Assembly (NCBI GenBank): GCA_949291125.1
Contig: CASEUJ010000033.1
Coordinates: 62,001-126,000 of the forward strand
Source: an uncultured Ruminococcus sp.
GTDB taxonomy: Bacteria > Bacillota > Clostridia > Oscillospirales > Ruminococcaceae
Direction: 5' to 3'
Length of the DNA stretch: 64,000 bases
This document shows, one piece after another, positions 38,188 through 46,464 of this stretch. Below the pieces are notes generated by a model, which made no database searches, was not told the origin of the DNA, and was given only the letters and a program-made list of their open reading frames with translations. The position numbers and the translations under genes were made by a program. Position 1 is the stretch's first letter. Each line of letters begins with the position of its first letter.

Positions 38188-39767
38188 CCTGACGTCACCT
38201 CTGCTTTCTGATAGAATCTCGCCTGCATCGCCATTTCTTTCGGAACGCGGATGGTAAGCAAATGAGTCTGGTCAAATGCCTTCGCCGAACGCACAGAAAC
38301 CACTTCGGCATCACAGACCGGCTCGCCGCTTCGGCTTAGTGCTATTCCTTTTTCACCCACTTCCGGCAGCGGCAGAAACTCATAAGGCATTGTCACCGTT
38401 GCCATGCCATCTCCTGCGTCCTCATTGACTAAAAAAATGGCTTGTCCTGAACAAGACGCAACGCACATGCCGCAGCCCGTACAAGATGAAGATTCATCCA
38501 CAACCGGCAGCGCCGTAATATCACTTCCCACACGGATACAGCCGCGTGGGCAGGCATCCTGACAAGGATTACAAGGAATGTTCTGGGTACATTCAATGAC
38601 GGGATGCACACCCTGGATGTGCTTCACGCCGGGATAGCGCTCAATTTCAGACTCTGCCACAAATCCATGCTGTAACAGATTCATAGAATTCTCAATACCT
38701 TCTTCCGTGTGTGTCAGGATCTTGCCGCGATTTTCTGGTGCAAACATACCCTTGCGCAAGGCACACAGTGCCTGCTCTTCGGCTTCAACTGCCGTCTGCA
38801 TTTGCGCTTCGGAAATATAGCCACTACGACAACATGCTGCAATGCCGGCGATCCGCCCCTCAATCATGGCAGAGCTCGCCTCTTCAATTCCGGAAACATC
38901 GCCAGCAGCATAGATGCCCGGAATTGAAGTTTCTCCTACGGCATTGATCTCCGGGACAAGACCGCCCCGATCGATCATGTGACAGCCAGCCATTTCACAC
39001 AGCTGGGACATCGGTGAAAGACCCACTGCAAGGCAGATTGTATCCACATCGAAGTGCTTTTCTGTGCCTTCAATTTTCTTCCAGTTTTCATCCAATTGTG
39101 CAATCACAACGCCTGTCACACATTCCGTACCCTCTGCTTTTGTGATCGTATGCCGCAGATAAAACGGAACGCCGCAGCGTGCCACTTTCGAAGCATGTAC
39201 ACCATAGCCCCCAACACGCGATGCTGCGTCAACCATTGCGACGACTTCACAGCCCGCCTGCATCAGCTGGAAGCTGACAACCAGCCCGACATTTCCGGTT
39301 CCAAGCATCAGGACACGCTTGCCCGGCTGGATGGAATGGAGATTCATCATGGTCTGTGCCGCACCTGCACCAATGACACCAGGCAGCGTCCAACCGTCGA
39401 ATGTCACCATATTTTCACTGGCACCAGTGGCAATGACCACATTATCTGCTTTATAGTGACAGACCTTGTCACCAATGCGAACGACAACTTCCTTGTCCAG
39501 ATAAAGCCCTGTAACCACTGCGTTGAGCGTGATCTCCGCACCGCTCTGCTGTGCCTGTTCCAAAAGTTCCTGTCCAATCCGGAAGCCGCGTACTTTTGCC
39601 TTATGTTCTTTTGAACCAAAGAATTTATGGATCTGCTTGAACAGCTGTCCGCCAGGTTTTGCATTTTCGTCAAAGACCCGAACGGACATGCCGCGTTTTG
39701 CCGCTTCAATCGCCGCAGAGAGCCCTGCCGGACCTGCACCGACGACAATCAGATCATATCGTTTCAT
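38184..39767 (-). CDS. FAD/NAD(P)-dependent oxidoreductase with [4Fe-4S] ferredoxin domain (HcnB/opine oxidase A-like)
   Basis: Electron-transfer subunit. N-terminal FAD Rossmann motif VVGAGPAGLSAAIEAAKRG, NAD-binding LMLGTGNVGLVVS near 175, and GIYAAGDVSGIEEASSAMIEG near 285 closing the FAD site. The C-terminal third adds ferredoxin-like clusters CNPCQDACP and CTGCGMCVASC (about 405-450). 527 aa; the fused [4Fe-4S] domain distinguishes it from aerobic HcnB and suits ferredoxin-linked anaerobic metabolism. 4-bp overlaps on both sides. Confidence 0.86.
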   Translation of the reverse strand: MKRYDLIVVGAGPAGLSAAIEAAKRGMSVRVFDENAKPGGQLFKQIHKFFGSKEHKAKVRGFRIGQELLEQAQQSGAEITLNAVVTGLYLDKEVVVRIGDKVCHYKADNVVIATGASENMVTFDGWTLPGVIGAGAAQTMMNLHSIQPGKRVLMLGTGNVGLVVSFQLMQAGCEVVAMVDAASRVGGYGVHASKVARCGVPFYLRHTITKAEGTECVTGVVIAQLDENWKKIEGTEKHFDVDTICLAVGLSPMSQLCEMAGCHMIDRGGLVPEINAVGETSIPGIYAAGDVSGIEEASSAMIEGRIAGIAACCRSGYISEAQMQTAVEAEEQALCALRKGMFAPENRGKILTHTEEGIENSMNLLQHGFVAESEIERYPGVKHIQGVHPVIECTQNIPCNPCQDACPRGCIRVGSDITALPVVDESSSCTGCGMCVASCSGQAIFLVNEDAGDGMATVTMPYEFLPLPEVGEKGIALSRSGEPVCDAEVVSVRSAKAFDQTHLLTIRVPKEMAMQARFYQKAEVTSG

Positions 39768-40087
39768 GCCTGTTCCGTCCTTTCTGCGCTGACGCCATAT
39801 TGTGTGCGTACATCCATACCTGCCTCAAGTGGAGTTATGCAAGTACGTACATTAGGTTTCCCATTAACCACCATGACACAGTCTGTACACCGTCCAATGG
39901 CACAAAAAATCCCACGGGGGCGATGCTGTTTTCTGGTATACCGATGTGCCATGACGCCGGCTGCTTTGAGTGCAACTGCGATCGGTTCGCCGGCATAGCC
40001 TGTAAGCGGTTTCCCATTATAAAAAAATGTCACCGTTTCTTTCGGCTCCGGCGTGCCAAGAATCGGATGCTCCGTGATTCTTGCCAT
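39764..40087 (-). CDS. [2Fe-2S] ferredoxin-fold small subunit (HcnA/SoxA N-like)
   Basis: 107-aa plant-type [2Fe-2S] subunit: FCAIGRCTDC supplies three ligands and VRTCITP the fourth; FYNGKPLTGYAGEPIAVAL is the usual N-terminal beta-grasp start. First gene of the four-gene redox operon. It is preceded by a ~140-nt leader with an attenuator-like hairpin. AAGGAGG precedes the ATG. Confidence 0.87.
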   Translation of the reverse strand: MARITEHPILGTPEPKETVTFFYNGKPLTGYAGEPIAVALKAAGVMAHRYTRKQHRPRGIFCAIGRCTDCVMVVNGKPNVRTCITPLEAGMDVRTQYGVSAERTEQA

Positions 40088-40172
40088 ATGCGAGTTCCTC
40101 CTTTTTGATCTTTCTTACCACAACTTGATTACGAGCAAATGCCTTTTATATCATTGTAGTCGCGGCAATGCC

Positions 40173-40224
40173 AAAAGAAAAGGCATCTGAAACCGCAACA
40201 AGCTCGTTCAGACGCCTTTGTCTT
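40173..40224 (-). promoter_or_regulatory. Transcription attenuator in the redox operon leader
   Basis: Minus strand: AAGACAAAGGCGTCT (40210-40224) feeds into a 14-bp stem (40206-40219 with 40179-40193, one mismatch plus a bulged base) followed by TTTTCTTTT. Same motif and design as the araC leader. A TATAAT box at 40234-40239 would start the RNA just upstream; its -35 is poor, so the promoter may need an activator such as the AraC protein. Confidence 0.62.
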
Positions 40225-40376
40225 ACGTTGTCTATTATAGTACTTCGATCCCACAAAATATAGTAAAAATCGGAGCACTTATACTTTATGATATTGCGTG
40301 ATTACTTCGCTATTTTTGTTGATTTTTGATGATAAGCCAAATTTTATTAGAAAAATCAAAAGCTCAAAAAAACAGC

Positions 40377-40405
40377 TTGACAAAGTTTCAGAAACATGAT
40401 ATAAT
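40377..40405 (+). promoter_or_regulatory. Sigma-A promoter of tRNA-Leu(CAG)
   Basis: Perfect TTGACA, 17-bp spacer, TATAAT. Confidence 0.88.
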
Positions 40406-40435
40406 AAATATCGCTTCAAATGAAGTGATTCAGAT

Positions 40436-40522
40436 GCGGATATGGCGGAATTGGCAGACGCGCTAGCTTCAGGTGCTAGTCTTCGCAAGGAGGTGGAGGT
40501 TCAAGTCCTCTTATCCGCACCA
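40436..40522 (+). tRNA. tRNA-Leu (anticodon CAG)
   Basis: Class II tRNA, 87 nt with CCA: acceptor GCGGATA/TATCCGC, anticodon stem CTAGC/GCTAG with loop TTCAGGT, long variable arm, T loop TTCAAGT. Confidence 0.95.
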
Positions 40523-40537
40523 GATAGAAAGTGAGAG

Positions 40538-40578
40538 CACCGGTTTTGACAGGTTTCCTGTAAAAGCCGGTGTTTTTT
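40538..40578 (+). terminator. Intrinsic terminator of tRNA-Leu(CAG)
   Basis: CACCGG(T)TTTTGACAGG paired with CCTGTAAAAGCCGGTG, then six T. Confidence 0.85.
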
Positions 40579-40611
40579 ATTCGGAAGCCAGCAGAAATAT
40601 CTCATAAATCC

Positions 40612-40640
40612 TTGACATGTGTCGGATAAATTGCTAAAAT
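40612..40640 (+). promoter_or_regulatory. Sigma-A promoter of the dockerin protein gene
   Basis: TTGACA, 17-bp spacer, TAAAAT, 135 bp upstream of the start codon. Confidence 0.8.
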
Positions 40641-40774
40641 AATAGTGTAACATATTGTGCAAGCGCAAATCAGTTTTGTGCTGCAATCGCCAGAACCTGC
40701 ACTGTCGCATTTGCCGATGCGACCTCGTGTAAATAAATAGATACGGGTATACCCCAAGAAAGGACATGATCATC

Positions 40775-41554
40775 ATGAAAAAAACAGTTGCTGTATTCTT
40801 TGCCGCAACCCTGATGGCAAACATAATCGCAGCTCTGCCTACATCTGCGGCTGAAACAGTGATCAACATAGAAGAAAGTGCATACTTATCAGACACAGCC
40901 GGTCAGATCACAATTCAAACAAATGGATCGCGCAATGTCCATGTCACCATTACAAAAGATACTCTTGACGGTGCGATTCTGTACTATGATACCTGCTTAG
41001 AAAGCGATGGGGCATATTGCTTTGCACTTGACAGCTGTGAATTTGATATCAATACAAAAGCATATGTTTCTTCATTCACAGTGACTGTCTGCGACGAAGC
41101 AGATCCTGCATGCAGCTACACCGAAACCGGACTGACCGTGCTCGATCCTGGTTTCTCACTCGGTGTCACGAACTCGGAGTTTGTCTGGAATATTATTCTG
41201 ACGGAAAGCGAAACACGCGACGTCACAGCATCTGTAAGCGATGCGCAAATCACAAACAGTGTTTGGAGCGGCGCAAGTGAGATCGCAATGAACTATATCG
41301 ACTTCACGCTAGGCGATGTTGATGGCGATGGTACCGTTTCCATTCAAGACTCTTTTTCTGTTCTGCTCTATTATGCAAGCCACGCTGCTGGACTCCCCTA
41401 TCAATTTACTGACCAGATTAGTTCGCAGTCCGAAGACGCAGCCTTTTCTGCCGCTGACGTCGACCGGGATCTGAATATTTCCATCAAAGACGCGTTCAAG
41501 ATCTTGACATATTATGCACAGCAAAACGCAGGGCTTGCGCCCTCATGGGATTGA
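40775..41554 (+). CDS. Secreted protein with C-terminal type I dockerin
   Basis: 259 aa. A Sec signal peptide (MKKTVAVFFAATLMA..., cleavage near TSAAE) is followed by a ~145-residue beta-rich domain I do not recognise, with two Cys pairs, and a dockerin of two Ca2+-binding repeats: DVDGDGTVSIQD (about 180-191) and DVDRDLNISIKD (about 230-241), each followed by an amphipathic helix. Dockerins dock to scaffoldin cohesins, so this is probably a cell-surface or cellulosome/amylosome component. No catalytic domain is evident. ATG at 40775 chosen (AAGGA ten bases upstream); a start at 40766 is possible. Confidence 0.85.
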   Translation: MKKTVAVFFAATLMANIIAALPTSAAETVINIEESAYLSDTAGQITIQTNGSRNVHVTITKDTLDGAILYYDTCLESDGAYCFALDSCEFDINTKAYVSSFTVTVCDEADPACSYTETGLTVLDPGFSLGVTNSEFVWNIILTESETRDVTASVSDAQITNSVWSGASEIAMNYIDFTLGDVDGDGTVSIQDSFSVLLYYASHAAGLPYQFTDQISSQSEDAAFSAADVDRDLNISIKDAFKILTYYAQQNAGLAPSWD

Positions 41555-41614
41555 ACGCAAATCTCATACGAAATAAAAAATCAGACCGAAAAAATTCAGT
41601 TAGTTGCGCTACCC

Positions 41615-41643
41615 TTGACATCCCCCTTAAAATGCGATATAAT
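41615..41643 (+). promoter_or_regulatory. Sigma-A promoter of pyrE
   Basis: Perfect TTGACA, 17-bp spacer, TATAAT; ~85-nt leader to the TTG start. Confidence 0.88.
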
Positions 41644-41734
41644 AAAAAAGAACTTTTTACATCGGTTCTGCACGGATTATTTTTCACAAAACCGGATCGC
41701 TTAACCATGTTGCTTCAGAGAGGATGACGTTATT

Positions 41735-42388
41735 TTGACATATCAGGAATCTTTCATTCGCTTTATGGTGGACTGTGGCGTTTTGACCTTTGGCGAATTC
41801 ACATTGAAAAGCGGCAGAAAAGCGCCGTATTTCATCAACGCCGGAAAATATGATAACGGCACCCAGCTATTACAGCTAGGCAGATATTATGCCGCTTGCA
41901 TTGAAACACACAAAATTCCGGTCGAAACGCTGTTTGGTCCGGCATATAAGGGTATTCCGCTAGCGGCGGCAGCTGCGATTGCCATGGCAGATCAATATCA
42001 AAAAACCATAAACTTCTGTTTCGACCGTAAGGAACAGAAAGATCACGGAGAAGGCGGCATGTTTGTCGGTAAGCAGCTCAAAGACGGCGAAAAGGTTGTT
42101 ATTATCGAGGACGTCATGACTTCCGGTAAGGCAATGGCAGAAGTTTATCCTAAGCTGATGCAGGAGGCCAAAGTGAATATTACCGGTATGGTAATCACAG
42201 TCGATCGTAAGGAACGTGCGCTGGAGGGCGAAAAATCGGCAGTCGATGCCGTCTATGAAAAATATGGCGTACCTGTGTATTCCATCGTCACTATCGATGA
42301 TATCATCCAGGCAATCCAAGAAGAAAAAATTTCCGGAAAGGAACATCTGCCAGCAATGCTGGCATATCGCGAACAATACGGCGCGTAA
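41735..42388 (+). CDS. pyrE: Orotate phosphoribosyltransferase
   Basis: Transfers phosphoribose from PRPP to orotate to form OMP in pyrimidine synthesis. SGRKAPYFINAG near the N-terminus, FGPAYKGIPLA, FDRKEQKDHGEGGMFVG (flexible catalytic loop) and the PRPP motif VVIIEDVMTSGKAM are all present. 217 aa. The start is TTG with GAGGA about ten bases upstream; no in-frame ATG lies near. Stand-alone, away from other pyr genes; tRNA-Arg(CCT) follows 44 bp downstream and may share the transcript. Confidence 0.95.
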   Translation: MTYQESFIRFMVDCGVLTFGEFTLKSGRKAPYFINAGKYDNGTQLLQLGRYYAACIETHKIPVETLFGPAYKGIPLAAAAAIAMADQYQKTINFCFDRKEQKDHGEGGMFVGKQLKDGEKVVIIEDVMTSGKAMAEVYPKLMQEAKVNITGMVITVDRKERALEGEKSAVDAVYEKYGVPVYSIVTIDDIIQAIQEEKISGKEHLPAMLAYREQYGA

Positions 42389-42432
42389 AGACAGCACGAT
42401 CCCGGTAAAAAAGCGATGGAGTTTTCTTTTCT

Positions 42433-42509
42433 GTCGTTATAGCTCAGTTGGATAGAGCGACCGCCTCCTAAGCGGTAGGCCGGAGGTTCGAATCCTCTTA
42501 ACGACGCCA
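42433..42509 (+). tRNA. tRNA-Arg (anticodon CCT)
   Basis: Acceptor GTCGTTA/TAACGAC, anticodon stem ACCGC/GCGGT with loop CTCCTAA, T loop TTCGAAT, encoded CCA. 77 nt. No separate promoter seen between pyrE and this gene. An AACAGGT/ACCTGTT hairpin (42512-42542) follows. Confidence 0.95.
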
Positions 42510-42603
42510 AAAACAGGTCATGTATTCCGCATAACCTGTTTCCAACAAGAGCTCCGGCTTTTCCCGGATATTTTGTATAGCTATACCATAGAATAAAAAA
42601 TAG

Positions 42604-42632
42604 AGGGGTACGCTTTCACGTGCCCCTTCTTT
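42604..42632 (+). terminator. Probable terminator after pyrE/tRNA-Arg(CCT)
   Basis: AGGGGTACG/CGTGCCCCT stem with one G-T pair and a 6-nt loop, then TTCTTTC. Confidence 0.6.
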
Positions 42633-42685
42633 CATCTTATATCATAATTCCAATTTGACCATTTCCTGAGGAGGTAAAACAATCC

Positions 42686-43462
42686 ATGGTTCTTGCAATT
42701 GATATCGGAAACACAAATATTGTCATCGGCGGATTTCAGGAGCAGGAGATCCTGTTCGTTGAACGCATTTCAACCAACCAGAACGCAACACCGCTTGAGT
42801 TCGCCATTTCTATCAAAAGTATCTTAGAGCTCTATCACATCGATGCGGCAGAGATCGAGGGCAGTATCATTTCATCGGTCGTGCCCTCTGTCAACAACGC
42901 AATGCAAGCAGCAATCGATAAAACTGCACACTGTCCGGTCATGCTCGTAGGTCCTGGCATCAAGACTGGTCTGCACATTGGCATTGATAACCCGGCACAG
43001 CTCGGAAGCGACCGCGTTGCAGATGCAGTTGCCGCATTGCAGGAATATGAGCCTCCAATCGTCATCATTGATATGGGCACAGCCACAACGCTCTCTGTCA
43101 TTGATGCACACCGCCAGCACATTGGTGGTATCATCGCACCAGGCGTCAGAATCTCACTTCAGGCACTGACGGAAAAGACCGCACAGCTGCCGAAGATCTC
43201 CCTTGATCCACCGAAAAAATGTATCGGCAGCAACACCATTGAATGCATGAAAAGCGGCATCCTCTATGGTGCAGCCGGCTGTATCGACGGACTGCTCGAT
43301 CGAATCACGCAAGAACTCGGCACAACGCCAATCTTTCTGGCGACCGGCGGTATGGCGGAATTCATCATTCCCCACTGTCGGCACGAAATTCGAATCGATC
43401 AACAGCTTCTTCTCAAAGGGCTACAGGCAATCTATCAGAAAAACAAGGATATGCTGTCATGA
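42686..43462 (+). CDS. coaX: Type III pantothenate kinase
   Basis: Phosphorylates pantothenate, the first step of CoA synthesis; type III enzymes are not feedback inhibited by CoA. ASKHA-fold motifs: phosphate 1 LAIDIGNTNIVIG at the N-terminus, LGSDRVADA, and IIDMGTATTLSVID, with GGIIAPGVRISLQAL after. 258 aa. GAGGAGG upstream. Overlaps the downstream gene by 4 bp. Confidence 0.95.
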   Translation: MVLAIDIGNTNIVIGGFQEQEILFVERISTNQNATPLEFAISIKSILELYHIDAAEIEGSIISSVVPSVNNAMQAAIDKTAHCPVMLVGPGIKTGLHIGIDNPAQLGSDRVADAVAALQEYEPPIVIIDMGTATTLSVIDAHRQHIGGIIAPGVRISLQALTEKTAQLPKISLDPPKKCIGSNTIECMKSGILYGAAGCIDGLLDRITQELGTTPIFLATGGMAEFIIPHCRHEIRIDQQLLLKGLQAIYQKNKDMLS

Positions 43463-44598
43463 AAACGCCACACTTCCATCTCCCAGCGCTGAAAAAAAGT
43501 ACTTGGATCATACTGGCTCTGATGGTGGGCATGATACTGCTGAATCTCCTGGCATGGTGCAACAGCGCTTTTTCCAACTGGTATGCGGAATTCTGTTTTC
43601 CGCATCTCAGCCGCGTCTTTTCACATCTATACGGCTGGATTCCATTTTCTGTCGGTGAAGTTTGGATTGCAATCGCCATTCTCATCGGAGTTGGCGGTCT
43701 AATTTCCTATCCAATCTGCATGATTATCTGCAAAGGGAAACGCAAAGGCATCAGCTTTCTCTTTGGACGCATCTATGGATGGATTGTGACCGCGATCTTT
43801 GTAACAGAAACATGCTGCTGTTTTCTGCTCTATCATGCAACGCCGTTTGCACAACGATATTATCAGGCACGTACATTCACTGGACAGGATCTGTTGGCAC
43901 TTTATAGTGAGCTAATCGATACCGCAAACGAACTCGCGCCACAAGTCGCACGCGATGCAGACGGATACTTTGTCCTACAGGATGATCTCGTCGAAACAGC
44001 TCACGCTGCCATGCAAAAATTAGGTGAAACCTATCCACAGTTTCGCGGTAGCTATCCCCTGCCCAAACCCATTCATGCCTCATATCTGATGAGTCAAATG
44101 AATCTTACAGGCATTTATTTTCCTTTCACGCTTGAATCAAACTATAACCGCGATATGCTCGACATCAACCTTCCGAACACCGTCTGTCATGAATTTACAC
44201 ATCTGCGCGGCACAATCCAGGAAGATGAAGCCGGATTTCTGGCATATTTAGCGTGTATCCAAAGCGACAGCATTGATTTCCAATATAGCGGTGTAATCTC
44301 TGCGCTGGAGTATGTACAAAACGCTGTCTGGATGCATGACATCACCGGCGCAGATGCAGCGTCTGACCGGCTCTCTGAAGCGGCAAGACACGATATGTAT
44401 ACCTTCTTACCCGACGGATACTGGGAAGAAAAACAAGAAACCATCCCCGTCATTGTGGCGACGAAAACGGTTCAGGAAGCTACTACTAACGCAATGGACA
44501 CCACGCTAAAACTCAATGGTGTCGACGACGGCACACAAAGCTATTCTCGTATTGTAACGCTCTTACTATACGACTGGAATAGCCGTGTTCGCGATTGA
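43459..44598 (+). CDS. DUF3810 membrane protein with HExxH motif
   Basis: 379 aa. Three predicted membrane helices in the first ~120 residues, then a domain containing CHEFTHLRG, a zinc-metallopeptidase-like HExxH, and a later Glu in EDEAGFLAYLAC that could be the third ligand. Matches the DUF3810 family; substrate and function unknown. The ATG at 43459 overlaps the coaX stop (ATGA), so it is translationally coupled to coaX. Its TGA directly abuts the stop of the convergent DUF4250 gene. Confidence 0.85.
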   Translation: MKTPHFHLPALKKSTWIILALMVGMILLNLLAWCNSAFSNWYAEFCFPHLSRVFSHLYGWIPFSVGEVWIAIAILIGVGGLISYPICMIICKGKRKGISFLFGRIYGWIVTAIFVTETCCCFLLYHATPFAQRYYQARTFTGQDLLALYSELIDTANELAPQVARDADGYFVLQDDLVETAHAAMQKLGETYPQFRGSYPLPKPIHASYLMSQMNLTGIYFPFTLESNYNRDMLDINLPNTVCHEFTHLRGTIQEDEAGFLAYLACIQSDSIDFQYSGVISALEYVQNAVWMHDITGADAASDRLSEAARHDMYTFLPDGYWEEKQETIPVIVATKTVQEATTNAMDTTLKLNGVDDGTQSYSRIVTLLLYDWNSRVRD

Positions 44599-44778
44599 TC
44601 ATAGACAAAACTGATTGCGTTCAGCATTGTATACATAGCCGATCATTCGAAGCTTTCGCTCGATCTCATCGCGATCGATACACATAGAACGGCAGAGCTC
44701 GTCCAGGCTCGAATAGTGATCGCGCAGCTGCGTGTTCAGATAACTCATCAGGATCACGGGATCATTCGGGATTGCCAT
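44599..44778 (-). CDS. DUF4250 small protein
   Basis: 59 aa, matching DUF4250: DPVILMSYLNTQLRDHYSSL and a short C-terminal winged-helix-like part ending NAERNQF. Function unknown. Its ATG shares one base with the aroK stop (TAATG), so it is coupled to aroK. GAGGGG lies upstream inside aroK. Confidence 0.85.
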   Translation of the reverse strand: MAIPNDPVILMSYLNTQLRDHYSSLDELCRSMCIDRDEIERKLRMIGYVYNAERNQFCL

Positions 44779-45323
44779 TATACACACCCCTCTTCTCTAT
44801 AATCATTACACTGTGTTCCGAGACATCCTTTGACTGCGTTGATGAGTCGCTCATTGCACTGACGCACCGAACAACCCGACAGATCCACGGTAAGATCCGC
44901 ATATTTCTCATACAGCGGACGACGCTCTGCGTAAATATCCCGCAACGTCAGGCATCCACTGCGGCAGATGACACCACGGGTCACCATATTTCCCACACGC
45001 GATGCAATATCCGAGATCGCATGGTGTAGATAAACCACCATCCCTGTCGATTTCAGATATTGCATCGCTTTTTCATGATACACAGCGCTACCGCCTGTAG
45101 AGATCACAGCTCGATTGGTATGAATCGACTGGATCACATTCCCTTCCAGTTCAATAAAGCCCTCTGTCCCATTTGCTTCGATTAGCTGCATTAAATTTTT
45201 GTGATAGGTTTCCATAATCACATCGTCTGTATCGATAAAGTGATAAGATAATGCTTTCGCGAGTGTACGACCAAGCGTACTTTTTCCCGATCCAGGCATT
45301 CCAACTAAAATGATATTCTGCAT
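44778..45323 (-). CDS. aroK: Shikimate kinase (AroK family)
   Basis: P-loop kinase that phosphorylates shikimate in the aromatic pathway. Walker A GMPGSGKST, the DTDD substrate motif, and STGGSAV in place of the usual STGGG. The lid Arg region reads VTRGVI rather than the common RPLL. 181 aa. These differences fit a clostridial subgroup, but another small-substrate kinase cannot be excluded. ATG at 45323 chosen (AGGGAT about ten bases upstream). First of the pair aroK-DUF4250. Confidence 0.8.
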   Translation of the reverse strand: MQNIILVGMPGSGKSTLGRTLAKALSYHFIDTDDVIMETYHKNLMQLIEANGTEGFIELEGNVIQSIHTNRAVISTGGSAVYHEKAMQYLKSTGMVVYLHHAISDIASRVGNMVTRGVICRSGCLTLRDIYAERRPLYEKYADLTVDLSGCSVRQCNERLINAVKGCLGTQCNDYREEGCV

Positions 45324-45456
45324 GGTTTCCACATCCCTTTCCCTTTTCGATTCCATTGCGTCCGATCACCAGACGCCACAACGAAAGTTACGGTATATAT
45401 TGTATCATATCAGAAGAGAAAATGCAAGAGCGTTTGCAACAGCGGATCAAATACAC

Positions 45457-45489
45457 AAAAAAGCAGATCTGCAACAAATACAGATCTGC
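45457..45489 (-). terminator. Intrinsic terminator of tRNA-Lys
   Basis: Minus strand GCAGATCTG/CAGATCTGC perfect 9-bp stem and six T. Confidence 0.85.
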
Positions 45490-45513
45490 ACACTTATCCG
45501 GAAACCATCCGGC

Positions 45514-45589
45514 TGGTGAGATATGAGGGATTTGAACCCTCGACCCTACGCTTAAAAGGCGTATGCTCTGCCAACTGAGCTAATATCTC
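45514..45589 (-). tRNA. tRNA-Lys (anticodon TTT)
   Basis: Acceptor GAGATAT/ATATCTC, anticodon stem TACGC/GCGTA with loop CTTTTAA, T loop TTCAAAT, encoded CCA. 76 nt. Confidence 0.95.
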
Positions 45590-45617
45590 ATATGTTTTGC
45601 CATAAGCAACGTTTAAT

Positions 45618-45646
45618 ATTTTAGCACACTTTCTGTCGCTTGTCAA
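45618..45646 (-). promoter_or_regulatory. Sigma-A promoter of tRNA-Lys
   Basis: Minus strand TTGACA (45641-45646), 17-bp spacer, TAAAAT (45618-45623). Confidence 0.82.
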
Positions 45647-45749
45647 GAGCTTTTTTCAAAATTTTCTCCCATTTTATATTCAAAAAAATTATAATAGCAT
45701 TATTTATAATTATAATTATGAAATAATTATGAAAAATGAATTCCGCAGG

Positions 45750-45778
45750 TTGACATCACGCGTTAAATGGTGTATAAT
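45750..45778 (+). promoter_or_regulatory. Sigma-A promoter of the AbrB-type regulator
   Basis: Perfect TTGACA, 17-bp spacer, TATAAT. The leader to 45945 is ~160 nt, long for an 81-aa gene; no known riboswitch recognised. Confidence 0.88.
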
Positions 45779-45944
45779 GGCAACTGAAATCACGCCAGAA
45801 ATCATGCGCTTTTTCGGGGAAATTCGATTCTTATCGATCCATTACTGGCATCGCACAAAGTGATTTTCAATCATTCGGCATTCTAATGATGCTGAAATCA
45901 AAATAATGTTATGCGAAAAAGCAGACAGAAAGGAAGCGTCACAC

Positions 45945-46190
45945 ATGAAAGATTCAGGAATTATGCGCCGCGTGGACACATTAGGACGTTTTGTACTTCC
46001 AAAAGAACTGCGCCGTCAGCTTCAGATCGAATGCAACGACTACCTGCAAATCTACACAGAAGGTGAAAAAATCATTATCCAGAAAGCACAACGTAGCTGT
46101 GCACTGTGTGCTCGTACAGAGGATCTGATCGATTTCAACGACAAGAAAGTTTGCAAGTCTTGTGTCAATCTGATCAAAGATTATCTTTGA
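45945..46190 (+). CDS. AbrB-family transition-state regulator with Cys pairs
   Basis: 81 aa. N-terminal SpoVT/AbrB swapped-hairpin DNA-binding domain (GIMRRVDTLGRFVLPKELRR, then YLQIYTEGEKIIIQK). The C-terminal part carries CALCAR...CKSC, two CxxC pairs that could bind zinc or act as a redox switch, as in related clostridial AbrB proteins. GGAAG precedes the ATG at 45945. Probably a global stationary-phase/sporulation regulator; targets not deducible. Confidence 0.9.
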   Translation: MKDSGIMRRVDTLGRFVLPKELRRQLQIECNDYLQIYTEGEKIIIQKAQRSCALCARTEDLIDFNDKKVCKSCVNLIKDYL

Positions 46191-46244
46191 TCTGGTATAG
46201 GGTATGAAAAAGAAGCAATTGAATAGAGGATGAATTGCAATAAG

Positions 46245-46296
46245 ACGATTCCGGAAATCAAAACACGATACTGGTTCCGGAATCGTATTTTATTTA
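46245..46296 (+). terminator. Intrinsic terminator of the AbrB gene
   Basis: Perfect 12-bp stem ACGATTCCGGAA/TTCCGGAATCGT (46245-46256 with 46275-46286), then ATTTTATTT. Confidence 0.82.
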
Positions 46297-46392
46297 TCGG
46301 GTCTTTTCATTCGCTTTTTTTGTTTATCCGGCTTATTTTTCTTCGTTATAAAGCATCTCGAATTTCGATTTATAAAAAATAGAAAAATATGC

Positions 46393-46421
46393 TTGACAAG
46401 CATCTGGCGTTATGCTATAAT
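46393..46421 (+). promoter_or_regulatory. Sigma-A promoter of tRNA-Arg(ACG)
   Basis: Perfect TTGACA, 17-bp spacer, TATAAT. Confidence 0.88.
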
Positions 46422-46464
46422 ATATAACGTTGTGAGGCGTTACAGCGCCTGCTCGATACAATAT

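Noticed and set aside
42253-42510. ORF with a GFEPPAYRL-like segment on the minus strand
   Set aside because: It is the antisense translation of tRNA-Arg(CCT) and pyrE; such peptides are a known artefact of tRNA genes. The same applies around 25746-25976, 46333-46597 and 47452-47892.
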